DNA of 43,509 bases from Sharpea porci (GTDB taxonomy: Bacteria; Bacillota_I; Bacilli_A; Erysipelotrichales; Coprobacillaceae), in the NCBI RefSeq assembly GCF_009695655.1, contig NZ_VUNM01000023.1, positions 1 to 43,509 of the forward strand, read 5' to 3'. This document shows, piece after piece, positions 32,437-40,420 of the stretch. Under the pieces are notes generated by a model, which saw only the letters and a program-made list of their open reading frames with translations, had not been told where the DNA came from and did not search any database. The position numbers and the translations under genes were made by a program. Each line of letters opens with the position of its first letter. Position 1 is the stretch's first letter.

Positions 32437-35214
32437 TTTTCTGACCTCCTTGATTTCTCCTGCTTGATAGCCTGCTTTTGCGATAGCTTCTTTGATAACT
32501 TCATAATTGACTTCTTTTTCACATTTAATATAGGCTTTTCCTTCAAATAATGCAACATCAGCACTGACACCATCAATCGCATTTAATGCCTGTCTGACAT
32601 GATTCTCACAATTCTTACAGAACATACCATTCACCTCAACAACAAGATCATAGTCTTTCTCTTGATATTTCTTATGAACAATAATATCCGTTACCTTATA
32701 TCCAGCTTTTTCAACAGCTTCTTGAATCGAAGCATCAGTAACATCATTACTGAAGACTTCTAGATAAGCTTCTCCTGCCTCTAAATTCACTTCTGCCTCA
32801 ACATTCTTAATCGCATTAAGTGCCTCAGCAACACGTTGTTGGCAATGATCACACATCATACCTTCTATTTTCACAATCTTATCACAGTTTGTTTTTGTGA
32901 TTGGAGGTTGTTTGCTTTCTGGCTTTAATGACATCGTTGCTTCATGTTTTTGGCTCTCTTCAACAGCCTCATGATGAGGATGCTTATCTTTAAAGAAACG
33001 TAATCTCAATGCATTTGATACAACAAAGACTGATGAGAAACTCATCGCAAAACTGCCAAGCATTGGGCTAAGCTTCCAGCCAAATGATGGATAGAAAAGT
33101 CCTGCTGCAACAGGTATACAAATCGCATTATAGAAGAGGGCCCAGAATAAGTTTTCTTTGATATTCTTGATTGTTGCTTTAGAAAGATCAAAAGCAACAA
33201 CAAGATCATGTAAGTCATTCTTCATTAAGACTAAATCAGCTGACTCAATCGCAATATCAAGACCACTTGTAAAGGAAACACCAACATCCGCTCTTGTAAG
33301 AGCTGGCGCATCATTAATACCATCACCAATCATGCCAACTATATAGCCTTCATCCTGTAATTCATGAACGATACGTTCTTTATCCTGTGGTAAGACTTCG
33401 GCACGATAATCCATATCAAGCTGGTTGGCAATAGCTTTGGCTGTTCGTTCATTATCGCCTGTTAGCATCATTGTCTTAATGCCTCTTTGATGTAAGTCAG
33501 CAATAAGTTCTTTAGCCCCTGGCTTGATTTCATCCTGTAAAGCCATCACACCGACATACTGATTGTCGATTGCAAAATAGAGCGGTGTCTTGCCCTCACT
33601 GGCATAATCAACATCATTCTCAATCACAATATGGAAATGATCCATCAATTTCTTGTTGCCAGCAAGAACTTGCTTATGATCAACAATCCCTTTAATACCT
33701 TCACCGGCAATTTCTTCATAGCTTGTGACATTCTTTAAGGCAACATCTTGAGCATTCACAATCGCTTTGGCAAGAGGATGGGAACTCATCGCTTCAAGAG
33801 AGATGGCATAAGCTTTGTCTTCTTCATTTTTAAACATGGCATCAGTGACTTCAGGTGTGCCTCTTGTAAGCGTTCCTGTTTTATCGAAGACCATCATATT
33901 AATCTTGCTGGCAGTTTCTAAAGCTTCGGCATTTTTGATTAATAAGCCCATTTTGGCTGCTCTTCCTGTTCCTACCATGATAGCTGTTGGAGTGGCTAAG
34001 CCCAAGGCACAAGGACAGCTGATGACCAGTACGGAGATGGCCATTGTTAAGGCAAAGTGGAAGGACTGCCCTAAGATCAGCCACGCCAATAATGTCACTA
34101 AAGCAATACCAATCACAGCTGGAACAAAGTAACCTGAGATAATATCTGCCAATCTCGCAATAGGTGCCTTTGAATTTCCTGCTTCTTCAACAAGAGCAAT
34201 AATCTGAGAGAGTGTTGACTGGGCATTGGTTTTCATAGTTTCAACAACAATACGACCATTTTGATTTGTCGTTGAACCAATAACCAAGTCCCCAACAGTC
34301 TTATCAACAGGAATGGATTCCCCAGTAATCATCGATTCATCAACACTTGTACTTCCTTCAACAATCTTACCATCTACAGCAATACTTTCACCTGATTTCA
34401 CAACAACAAGATCACCAACCTGAATATCATTGATGCCAACAATCTTTTCTACACCATTATCTAGCACCGTTGCCCGATCAGGGGCTAATTCCATCAAGCT
34501 GTTGATAGCCTCACTCGTACGTTTTTTGCTTCTTGCCTCAAAGTACTTGCCTAATGAAATCAGCGTCAAAATCATTGCTGCTGTTTCAAAATAGAGATCC
34601 ATATGGAAACTATGAGCCAGTTCAAGCTGTCCTCTTCCCATATAGTATGCCATCATATACATCGCATAAAGCGAATAAACAACCGATGCCCCAGAACCTA
34701 TGGCAATCAAGGAATCCATATTAGGTGCTAAATGGAAAAGCGACTTAAAGCCTCCTTTGAAATAATGACCATTGATGAATAATACCGGCAAACAAAGCAA
34801 TAATTCCGTCAACGCAAAGATCATCATATTGTGATGTCCTAAAAAGATTGATGGAATTCCTGGCCAGTTCATCATTGAACCCATTGACAGATAGAAAAGT
34901 GGAATCGTAAAGATGAATGAGGCAATCAAGTCCTGCTTGCGCTTTTTCAAATCTTCATCCTTACGTTTATTTGTTGAAACAATAGCATTCTCCTGCTTTG
35001 TTGCTTGTTGCAGCTTGGCATCATAGCCACCTTTTTGAACAGCAGCGATGATTTCTTGAGGATTTGTCTTTGTTTCATCATATTCGACTTCCATATTTTC
35101 GCTTAACAAGTTGACATTGCAGTCTTTTACGCCATCAACCTTGCGTACACTTTTATCAACATGAGCCTGACATGATGCACATGTCATTCCCATAACATCG
35201 AATTTCTCTTTCAT
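32206..35214 (-). CDS. copA: Copper-exporting P1B-type ATPase with 1+3 HMA domains
   Basis: This 1002-residue CopA exports Cu(I) across the membrane. It has an N-terminal heavy-metal domain (CxxC at 12-15), eight transmembrane helices, the CPC motif in SCPCALGLATP (about residue 400), the phosphorylation motif DKTGTLT (about 443), and GDGINDAPAL in the hinge. After the last helices (about 760) comes a linker, then three more HMA domains with CxxC at 788-791, 866-869 and 946-949. Three C-terminal domains are uncommon; most CopA have them N-terminally. An internal SD and ATG before the last domain could yield a separate chaperone. AGGAGGT lies 7 nt before ATG 35214. Confidence 0.95.
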   Translation of the reverse strand: MKEKFDVMGMTCASCQAHVDKSVRKVDGVKDCNVNLLSENMEVEYDETKTNPQEIIAAVQKGGYDAKLQQATKQENAIVSTNKRKDEDLKKRKQDLIASFIFTIPLFYLSMGSMMNWPGIPSIFLGHHNMMIFALTELLLCLPVLFINGHYFKGGFKSLFHLAPNMDSLIAIGSGASVVYSLYAMYMMAYYMGRGQLELAHSFHMDLYFETAAMILTLISLGKYFEARSKKRTSEAINSLMELAPDRATVLDNGVEKIVGINDIQVGDLVVVKSGESIAVDGKIVEGSTSVDESMITGESIPVDKTVGDLVIGSTTNQNGRIVVETMKTNAQSTLSQIIALVEEAGNSKAPIARLADIISGYFVPAVIGIALVTLLAWLILGQSFHFALTMAISVLVISCPCALGLATPTAIMVGTGRAAKMGLLIKNAEALETASKINMMVFDKTGTLTRGTPEVTDAMFKNEEDKAYAISLEAMSSHPLAKAIVNAQDVALKNVTSYEEIAGEGIKGIVDHKQVLAGNKKLMDHFHIVIENDVDYASEGKTPLYFAIDNQYVGVMALQDEIKPGAKELIADLHQRGIKTMMLTGDNERTAKAIANQLDMDYRAEVLPQDKERIVHELQDEGYIVGMIGDGINDAPALTRADVGVSFTSGLDIAIESADLVLMKNDLHDLVVAFDLSKATIKNIKENLFWALFYNAICIPVAAGLFYPSFGWKLSPMLGSFAMSFSSVFVVSNALRLRFFKDKHPHHEAVEESQKHEATMSLKPESKQPPITKTNCDKIVKIEGMMCDHCQQRVAEALNAIKNVEAEVNLEAGEAYLEVFSNDVTDASIQEAVEKAGYKVTDIIVHKKYQEKDYDLVVEVNGMFCKNCENHVRQALNAIDGVSADVALFEGKAYIKCEKEVNYEVIKEAIAKAGYQAGEIKEVRKMFHLGKKKNEKTMDIEGMMCEHCASRVSQALNDIDGVEATVSLDHHQANVKLTGNVSDEALTQAVVDAGYKVKGIH

Positions 35215-35230
35215 ATAGTATACCTCCTAC

Positions 35231-35306
35231 ACCCCCTATAGGGGTTACATAGTTATTATAGCTTTCCCTGTAATACTTGTCAAGAAATAATACCCCCTAT
35301 GGGTAT
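35231..35306 (-). promoter_or_regulatory. copA-csoR promoter flanked by two CsoR-type operators
   Basis: TTGACA (35283-35278) and TATAAT (35260-35255) are 17 nt apart on the minus strand. Upstream is ATACCCCCTATGGGTAT (35290-35306). Downstream of the likely start is ACCCCCTATAGGGGT (35231-35245). Both fit the CsoR pattern of G/C-tract half-sites around an AT centre. Two sites, one on each side of the promoter, suggest tight repression without copper. Confidence 0.88.
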
Positions 35307-35307
35307 G

Positions 35308-35331
35308 AAAAAAGAAGACTATTCGTCTTCT
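35308..35331 (-). terminator. Terminator overlapping the end of lysC
   Basis: AGAAGAC (35313-35319) and GTCTTCT (35325-35331) form a 7-bp stem with a 5-nt loop, then T6 on the minus strand. The lysC TAG stop lies mainly in the loop. Confidence 0.88.
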
Positions 35332-36647
35332 CTTAAAATAAATTCGTCATAAATAGCTTTGATAGCACGATTGAAATAATGATTTCTCACACCAATAATA
35401 ATATTCAATTCGGATGATCCCTGATCAATCATCTTGACATTGATATTGGCATCAGCAAGAGCCTTGAAGATTCTTGCAGCATTACCATGGCCATCCTTCA
35501 TGCCTCTACCAACAACAGCAATTAAGCCAATATCACTTTCGAGTTCAATGTGATCAGGATCTACGGCACGATGCAAGCCAGCTAAAATAGACTGTTCATG
35601 CTTAATGAATTCATTTTGATCAACAACGATTGTCATTGTATCGATGCCTGAAGGCATATGTTCAAACGAGAGTCCTTCTTCTTCAAAGACCTGCAGAACC
35701 TTGCGACCAAAGCCAATCTCAGCATTCATCATATCCTTTTCAATTGTTATTGTTGCAAAGCCCTTCTTGCCAGCAATACCTGTAATGACATGTTCTGGCT
35801 TATGAGCTGTTGTTTCAACAATTAATGTGCCTGGATCACTTGGATCATTGGTATTCTTGATGTTAATAGGAATACCTTGTGATCGTACAGGGAAAATAGA
35901 GTTTTCATGAAGGACGGATGCACCCATATAAGATAATTCGCGCAATTCTTTATAAGTAATGATACGAATAGATTCTGGATCATCAACAATACGTGGATCA
36001 GTCACCAAGAAGCCATTGACATCTGTCCAGTTTTCATAAAGGTTGGCATGTCCGCATTTCGCTACGATTGAACCTGTGACATCACTGCCCCCTCTACTAA
36101 AAGCCTGAATCGTGTGGGAATGGTCATTCTTATAACCATAAAAGCCTGGAATAACGACATATTCATGACTGCTTAGGGCATTTCTTAATAATGGATCAGT
36201 ACGATAGCTATCATAGTTACCATGAGCATCAATGCGAATAACTTCTGTTGGGTCAATAAAATCAAATCCAAGATAATATGCTAAGAGCAAGCCGTTCAAA
36301 TACTCCCCTCTACTGACTGCATAATCAATACCAGGATCTTTTGGAAAATCCTCACGAATCTTCTTAAATTCTTCATCAAGCGAAAAATCAAGTTCGAGAT
36401 CAACAATAATTTCATTAAAGCGATTTTCAATTTTCTTGAAGACCTTATCAAACTCCTTAGCATCATGACGATTACTATAGGCTAAAATAAGTAAATCTGT
36501 AACTTTTGTATCTTCTTTATATCTTTTACCTGGTGCTGAATCAACAACATAGTGACGATCAGGATCAGCTGTAATGATGGCTTTCACTTTTCTAAAGTGT
36601 TCTGCATCAGCAAGTGATGAACCACCAAACTTAGCAACTTTTATCAT
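35319..36647 (-). CDS. lysC: Aspartate kinase
   Basis: This 442-residue aspartokinase phosphorylates aspartate, the first step to lysine, threonine, methionine and diaminopimelate. It has KFGGSSLADAEHF at the start, FSRGGSDVTGS for ATP/aspartate binding, ENWTDVNGFLVTDPR and two C-terminal ACT domains (about 300-442). The ACT domains suggest feedback inhibition by an end product. AGGAGG lies 8 nt before ATG 36647. No lysine riboswitch is visible in the short leader, and no other pathway genes are adjacent. Confidence 0.95.
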   Translation of the reverse strand: MIKVAKFGGSSLADAEHFRKVKAIITADPDRHYVVDSAPGKRYKEDTKVTDLLILAYSNRHDAKEFDKVFKKIENRFNEIIVDLELDFSLDEEFKKIREDFPKDPGIDYAVSRGEYLNGLLLAYYLGFDFIDPTEVIRIDAHGNYDSYRTDPLLRNALSSHEYVVIPGFYGYKNDHSHTIQAFSRGGSDVTGSIVAKCGHANLYENWTDVNGFLVTDPRIVDDPESIRIITYKELRELSYMGASVLHENSIFPVRSQGIPINIKNTNDPSDPGTLIVETTAHKPEHVITGIAGKKGFATITIEKDMMNAEIGFGRKVLQVFEEEGLSFEHMPSGIDTMTIVVDQNEFIKHEQSILAGLHRAVDPDHIELESDIGLIAVVGRGMKDGHGNAARIFKALADANINVKMIDQGSSELNIIIGVRNHYFNRAIKAIYDEFILREDE

Positions 36648-36738
36648 TTGGAATCCTCCTCTATAATGGTTGTTATTAGGATATATGATTAATTCTAAAA
36701 ATTCAACTTAAAATCATAATTTTACTGAATATCCAAAT

Positions 36739-36768
36739 AAAAAAAGGATTTCCTTAGAAAATCCCTTA
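36739..36768 (-). terminator. Terminator of ribU
   Basis: On the minus strand AAGGGATTT and AAATCCTTT pair over 9 bp with one G-U and a 7-nt loop, followed by more T. The ribU TAA (36768-36766) overlaps the stem base. Confidence 0.82.
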
Positions 36769-37374
36769 TTTCAGCATATATTTCTTTAAAATTACACTGA
36801 TCTTCTTATAGATGAAGAAGGTGATGAGTGAAATCACACCATATTTAAACATATTAAATGGTAATAATGAATAAATAAACATTGTAAAGACACTATGAAC
36901 AGCAGGATTAACAGCTGTGACCATTTTTACAATACTTTCCATAGTCATACCAAAGAGTTTTGCATACATTGGGAAAATGAAGAAATAATTTGAAAGCAAG
37001 GCAATGGCTGAAGTAGCGATTGTCGCAATCAACATCCCAATTACTGCTCCTTTGCGTGTCTTATGTTGACGATAGAAGATTGCAGCGACAAGCATGAACG
37101 TAATAGAGAGAATGAGATTGGATAATTCTCCTACAAACATTGTGCTTGTTGGTTTAATGAGAAGCTTTAATAAAATTTTAATGACAGCGGTCAAACTTCC
37201 AAGTGCGGGCCCAAATAGGAAGCCGGCAAGAAGTACAGGTAAATCTGATAAGTCAAACTTAACAAATGGTGGTGCAAAAGGCACGCTGAATTCGACAAAC
37301 ATCAGCACGCTAGCAATCGCTCCAAGCATTGCTGCCATAACAATAGTACGTGTGTTTAATTTTTTTCTTTCCAT
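36766..37374 (-). CDS. ribU: ECF transporter S component for riboflavin, RibU
   Basis: This 202-residue protein with six membrane segments binds riboflavin and works with a shared ECF energy-coupling module encoded elsewhere. The N-terminal block RTIVMAAMLGAIASVLMF and the PPFVKFDLSDLPVLLAGFLFGP stretch are characteristic of RibU. Its assignment is supported by the FMN riboswitch directly upstream on the same strand. GAGGA lies 5-6 nt before ATG 37374. Confidence 0.95.
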   Translation of the reverse strand: MERKKLNTRTIVMAAMLGAIASVLMFVEFSVPFAPPFVKFDLSDLPVLLAGFLFGPALGSLTAVIKILLKLLIKPTSTMFVGELSNLILSITFMLVAAIFYRQHKTRKGAVIGMLIATIATSAIALLSNYFFIFPMYAKLFGMTMESIVKMVTAVNPAVHSVFTMFIYSLLPFNMFKYGVISLITFFIYKKISVILKKYMLK

Positions 37375-37402
37375 AAATGTCCTCTTTCTATGGTGTAAAA
37401 AA

Positions 37403-37430
37403 AATACCCCAATTCTATGATTGGGGTATT
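37403..37430 (-). terminator. Terminator of the FMN-riboswitch expression platform
   Basis: AATACCCCAAT (37403-37413) and ATTGGGGTATT (37420-37430) form a perfect 11-bp stem with a 6-nt loop, followed on the minus strand by a long T run. It lies between the aptamer and the ribU start, so FMN binding should promote premature termination. Confidence 0.92.
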
Positions 37431-37456
37431 GAAAAAGTTATTTACACGAAAACACC

Positions 37457-37560
37457 ATCTTTTTCCATCCGGACTATACCGTCGGTATCGGAATTACACC
37501 GATTCTGCTTACGCTCGCGGACTGTCACCGCCGATCAGGAATCTCACCTGCCCCAAAGAT
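37457..37560 (-). promoter_or_regulatory. FMN riboswitch (RFN element)
   Basis: On the minus strand the conserved RFN blocks appear in order: GGGGCAGGTGAGATTCC, GGCGGTGACAGTCCGCGAGC, a short variable arm, then ATAGTCCGGATGG. ATCTTT at the 5' end and AAAGAT at the 3' end close P1. With the terminator downstream it represses ribU when FMN is high. Confidence 0.97.
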
Positions 37561-37582
37561 ATGTAGTTGTACTACATGTTTT

Positions 37583-37610
37583 ATTCTACTCTCTTTTTCA
37601 CATATGTAAA
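37583..37610 (-). promoter_or_regulatory. Promoter of the ribU transcript
   Basis: TTTACA (37610-37605) and TAGAAT (37588-37583) are 16 nt apart on the minus strand. The leader begins with a small hairpin (ATGTAG 37561-37566 with CTACAT 37572-37577) before the aptamer. Confidence 0.6.
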
Positions 37611-37690
37611 GGCATATGATGTTGTACTTTATTCGTCATAGACAAGTCATGAAGAATGGATTATACTTATGTTACTAAAGGAGTAAGCTG

Positions 37691-38164
37691 ATGGATAATG
37701 CTAAAAAGACGCATGATGAAGAGGAATTTCATTGGACCAAGGGCTTAATTTTTACTGCTATAGTCCTGTTCCCATTAATTCCTTTCGTGCTTATATATCG
37801 TCATAAATTCACACGAAAAACTAAAATCATCCTCATGATGGCCTATTTTCTATTCTTAACAGCGATTTACCAAATTGCCTGTATGGCACAAGGCGCATCA
37901 ATCCATAGTGTCGCTATTGCGGATCGCTATGTCACAATGCGTCAGGGTGATACTTACCAGATTCATTACACAACATCCCCTCAAAAAGACAAACTGACAA
38001 TCACAAATGTCAATTATCATTCTTCTAATCGTGCAGTTGCCTCTGTTAATAGCCAGGGACTTGTGACATGCCTGAGTGATGGCAATGCGACTATTACAGT
38101 AAGTGTCACGGATAATCATTATACAACGAAAGAAAAGACGTTACATTTTGTCATTGTTGAGTAA
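37691..38164 (+). CDS. Membrane protein with bacterial Ig-like (Big_2-type) domain
   Basis: This 157-residue protein has a charged cytoplasmic N-terminus (1-15), two transmembrane segments (about 17-35 and 44-66) and an extracellular C-terminal domain (about 72-157). That domain has the Big_2 pattern: a TMRQGDTYQIHYTTSP strand, then SSNRAVASVNSQGLVTCLSDGNATITVSV. Such domains are adhesive or structural modules on surface proteins. The function is unknown. AAAGGAG lies 7 nt before ATG 37691. Its stop is inside the terminator. Confidence 0.82.
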   Translation: MDNAKKTHDEEEFHWTKGLIFTAIVLFPLIPFVLIYRHKFTRKTKIILMMAYFLFLTAIYQIACMAQGASIHSVAIADRYVTMRQGDTYQIHYTTSPQKDKLTITNVNYHSSNRAVASVNSQGLVTCLSDGNATITVSVTDNHYTTKEKTLHFVIVE

Positions 38165-38187
38165 GCAAATTTTTTTGCTTACTTTTC
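38161..38187 (+). terminator. Terminator overlapping the stop of the Ig-like protein gene
   Basis: GTAAGCAA (38161-38168) and TTGCTTAC (38175-38182) form an 8-bp stem followed by T4. The TAA stop (38162-38164) is in the first arm. Confidence 0.82.
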
Positions 38188-38241
38188 TTTTGCTTAAATC
38201 TTTTTCATCTTCGTCTTATAATAAATAAGGGAGGTTGTCCT

Positions 38242-39480
38242 ATGAGTCATTATGAAATCATTCCAATGCAATGCCCTAAATGTGGCAGCACGAATCATTT
38301 TAAGAATTATAACAGTATCAATATTACGACAACACCTGAATTAAAAAAGGCTATTATGAATGATGATATTTTTAAGTTTGAATGCCAATATTGTCATCAT
38401 GTCGAATATTTTCGTCATCCCTTATTCTATCATGACACTAAAAACAAGATGATGCTGCAATATGCGAAAGATCCTGAAGAAATTGAACAGACACTTGCAG
38501 CCTTAAAAGCTGAGGGTCTTGATCTTGCTGACTATACAATACGTTGGACATCAAACTGGTATGTTTTTAAAGAGAAAATACAAATCTTTGATCATCATCG
38601 TGATGATCGTATTCTTGCTATTTATAAAGAGAATATGTTGAAGAAATTCTATGAGGAATATCCTGAAGCAGGTCATGCTGTTGTCTTCTATCATGCTGAT
38701 CAAGGCGAAAAGCTGGTGGTAGTGAGTGAACATATGAAAGCCAAATTCTACTACTTTCCTGAGCAATGGTATGCCAATATGATGATGAATCCACATGTCC
38801 ATAAGCTCCTCAAGTATGACACTTCGATCGATGTTAATGAAGACTATGTCAAACGTGTTTATAATCTCGACATCAGTGTTGTCATAGCCAAAATACAAAC
38901 AGATAGCTTTGTCGATATCTATGCATTACATCATCTTGACTTTGCGAAAACAGGTGACCACGTCCTTCTTGAAGACAAAGGCAAGGAAATAGAAGGTGTT
39001 ATTTTGAAGCTTGAAGTGATGGATGCGCGTGATGTGCCTGCTCATGTGCGTTTTATCAAGCACATTATCAAACGTCGCAGTGTCGATGATATTGAAGTCA
39101 GCAACCACTTAGAACAAATCGCTAAAGCGCTTTATCATGAAAATGAAGTGCAATTACTCTCACAGCTCCTCCATGTTCTTTCTGAAGTTAAAATCTATTT
39201 GCCACTAATAAAAGATGACAAAACAGGAGAACTCAATCGTGAAGTCATCCGCACAAACAACCATGAACCCGTTATGCCCATCTTCACGAAAGAAGAAGAA
39301 GCCAAACTCTTTGCCCCAGAAAGTATTGTCTATGAGACTTATTTTACTGATCTTATCGATGAATTTCCTAAAATGAGCTTTGTGCTTAATCCACAATGCA
39401 AAGAATTATTATTTATTGATGAAAAAATGACAGCTATTCTCAAGCGTTATGTACAAGAAGAATTATCCCATGTGAATTAA
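38242..39480 (+). CDS. CpXC zinc-domain protein with SseB-like C-terminus
   Basis: This 412-residue cytoplasmic protein starts with a CpXC domain: two zinc knuckles, CPKC (11-14) and CQYC (about 49-52), separated by a beta-rich segment (NYNSINITTTPELKKAIM), as in other CpXC proteins. The middle (about 85-280) is not recognised. The end (about 300-405) resembles SseB: YLPLIKDDKT, VMPIFTKEEEAKLF, FTDLIDEFP and MSFVLNPQCKELLF. The combination suggests a housekeeping or stress protein; no activity can be assigned. GGGAGGT lies 6 nt before ATG 38242. Confidence 0.8.
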   Translation: MSHYEIIPMQCPKCGSTNHFKNYNSINITTTPELKKAIMNDDIFKFECQYCHHVEYFRHPLFYHDTKNKMMLQYAKDPEEIEQTLAALKAEGLDLADYTIRWTSNWYVFKEKIQIFDHHRDDRILAIYKENMLKKFYEEYPEAGHAVVFYHADQGEKLVVVSEHMKAKFYYFPEQWYANMMMNPHVHKLLKYDTSIDVNEDYVKRVYNLDISVVIAKIQTDSFVDIYALHHLDFAKTGDHVLLEDKGKEIEGVILKLEVMDARDVPAHVRFIKHIIKRRSVDDIEVSNHLEQIAKALYHENEVQLLSQLLHVLSEVKIYLPLIKDDKTGELNREVIRTNNHEPVMPIFTKEEEAKLFAPESIVYETYFTDLIDEFPKMSFVLNPQCKELLFIDEKMTAILKRYVQEELSHVN

Positions 39481-39527
39481 AAACCAGAAGTTATGATGCT
39501 AAAGCATCACTTCTTCTGGTTTTTTGA
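39479..39527. terminator. Bidirectional terminator between the CpXC gene and the 39499 gene
   Basis: AAACCAGAAG (39481-39490) pairs with CTTCTGGTTT (39513-39522), and an inner TGATGC/GCATCA stem follows a 3x3 internal loop. A and T runs flank it on both sides. The minus-strand gene's TAG stop is at the apical loop. Confidence 0.88.
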
Positions 39528-39984
39528 TATGTCTTCTTCCCGTTACATGGGTGAGATCAACCTTATAGAAAATCATCGATTCAAGCATTGCTGGATCATA
39601 GGAAAATCCCTCAAAGCCATAATGTGTTTGAATAAGATCCATCGCATACTCATAATCTTGGCGATCAAGACGAGTAACGACTCCTTCACCAATGGCTGAT
39701 GCATAGGAACAGCTGATATTTTCTCCAGGCTTTTCATTATATTCATAAACAATATCAACACTGCATGTGACATGAGGATTCTTTTTGAAAAGCTCATCCT
39801 TCATGCCTTCCTCAACGCCATGGAAGTAGAGAACAATATGATGATCGACATACTCTACCCCATAGGAAAGCGGTACGAGATAGGGATATTGTCCATTATT
39901 AATAGCAAGATGCAATGTATCACAGACCTTAAAAATCTCCAGCAATTCATCATGATTGCTTACTTCTTCTGCCATCCATTCCAT
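39499..39984 (-). CDS. FMN-binding split-barrel protein (NimA/pyridoxamine oxidase-like)
   Basis: This 161-residue protein matches the pyridoxamine-5'-phosphate-oxidase-like flavin-binding family. It has DTLHLAINNGQYPYLVPLSYG near the N-terminus, the DHHIVLYFHGVEEGMKDELFKKNP block, CSYASAIGEG, and the C-terminal FYKVDLTHVTGRRH. It is probably an FMN-dependent reductase of unknown substrate; the group includes nitroimidazole reductases (NimA). ATG 39984 follows GGAGGG by 9 nt; the longer frame is not supported. The stop is in the shared terminator. Confidence 0.88.
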   Translation of the reverse strand: MEWMAEEVSNHDELLEIFKVCDTLHLAINNGQYPYLVPLSYGVEYVDHHIVLYFHGVEEGMKDELFKKNPHVTCSVDIVYEYNEKPGENISCSYASAIGEGVVTRLDRQDYEYAMDLIQTHYGFEGFSYDPAMLESMIFYKVDLTHVTGRRHIKKPEEVML

Positions 39985-40004
39985 AAATAACTTCCCTCCA
40001 AAAC

Positions 40005-40031
40005 TAAAAAGCATAGTCCGACTATGCTTTT
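40005..40031 (-). terminator. Terminator of the NifX-like gene
   Basis: AAAAGCATAGT (40007-40017) and ACTATGCTTTT (40021-40031) form an 11-bp stem with a 3-nt loop; T-rich on the minus strand. It lies between the NifX-like gene and the start of the split-barrel gene. Confidence 0.88.
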
Positions 40032-40042
40032 ACTTTATCACT

Positions 40043-40345
40043 TTATTCTTCTCGTGACAAATATTCTTTGACACATGAATCACAATTTCCTGTTACATGC
40101 TCTACATATTGAATGCCATTTGTTTTCAGTGCCGAAGCACTGCCCTTAGACACTTCATCCAATAAAACAAGATCAACATCATGTTCATTTAGTAAGACAG
40201 CTAATGCCCCAAACTTAATCCCCTTAGTATCAATGAGTTGTGTTGATTGGACCGATTGACCTTCAATGTTATACACCTTAAATTGTTTTGCTGAACCAAA
40301 ATCAGAATAAACATTTTCATTTTCAAATGGTACTGCAATTTTCAT
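40043..40345 (-). CDS. NifX/NafY-type (dinitrogenase iron-molybdenum cofactor) domain protein
   Basis: This 100-residue small domain starts MKIAVPFENENVYSDFGSAK and has the family core FKVYNIEG, then GALAVLLNEHDVDLVLL, followed by GIQYVEHVTGNCDSC. In non-nitrogen-fixing anaerobes such proteins are found near Fe-S or Mrp-type genes, with unknown roles. The CDSC near the end is worth noting as a possible metal site. It has its own promoter and terminator, so it forms a single-gene unit. AAAGGAG precedes ATG 40345. Confidence 0.88.
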   Translation of the reverse strand: MKIAVPFENENVYSDFGSAKQFKVYNIEGQSVQSTQLIDTKGIKFGALAVLLNEHDVDLVLLDEVSKGSASALKTNGIQYVEHVTGNCDSCVKEYLSREE

Positions 40346-40368
40346 AATACCACTCCTTTAACGTAATA

Positions 40369-40397
40369 ATTTTAATCCATTCAAATTCTAAGTTCAA
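40369..40397 (-). promoter_or_regulatory. Promoter of the NifX-like gene
   Basis: TTGAAC (40397-40392) and TAAAAT (40374-40369) are 17 nt apart on the minus strand, 23 nt before the start codon. Confidence 0.65.
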
Positions 40398-40420
40398 TAA
40401 CTTTTTTCTTAAGCTGTAAT

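Noticed and set aside
32590-32660. A second internal start before the third HMA domain of CopA (GAGGTG then ATG)
   Set aside because: The ATG lies within the GMFC metal-binding loop, so the product would lack the first strand of the domain.
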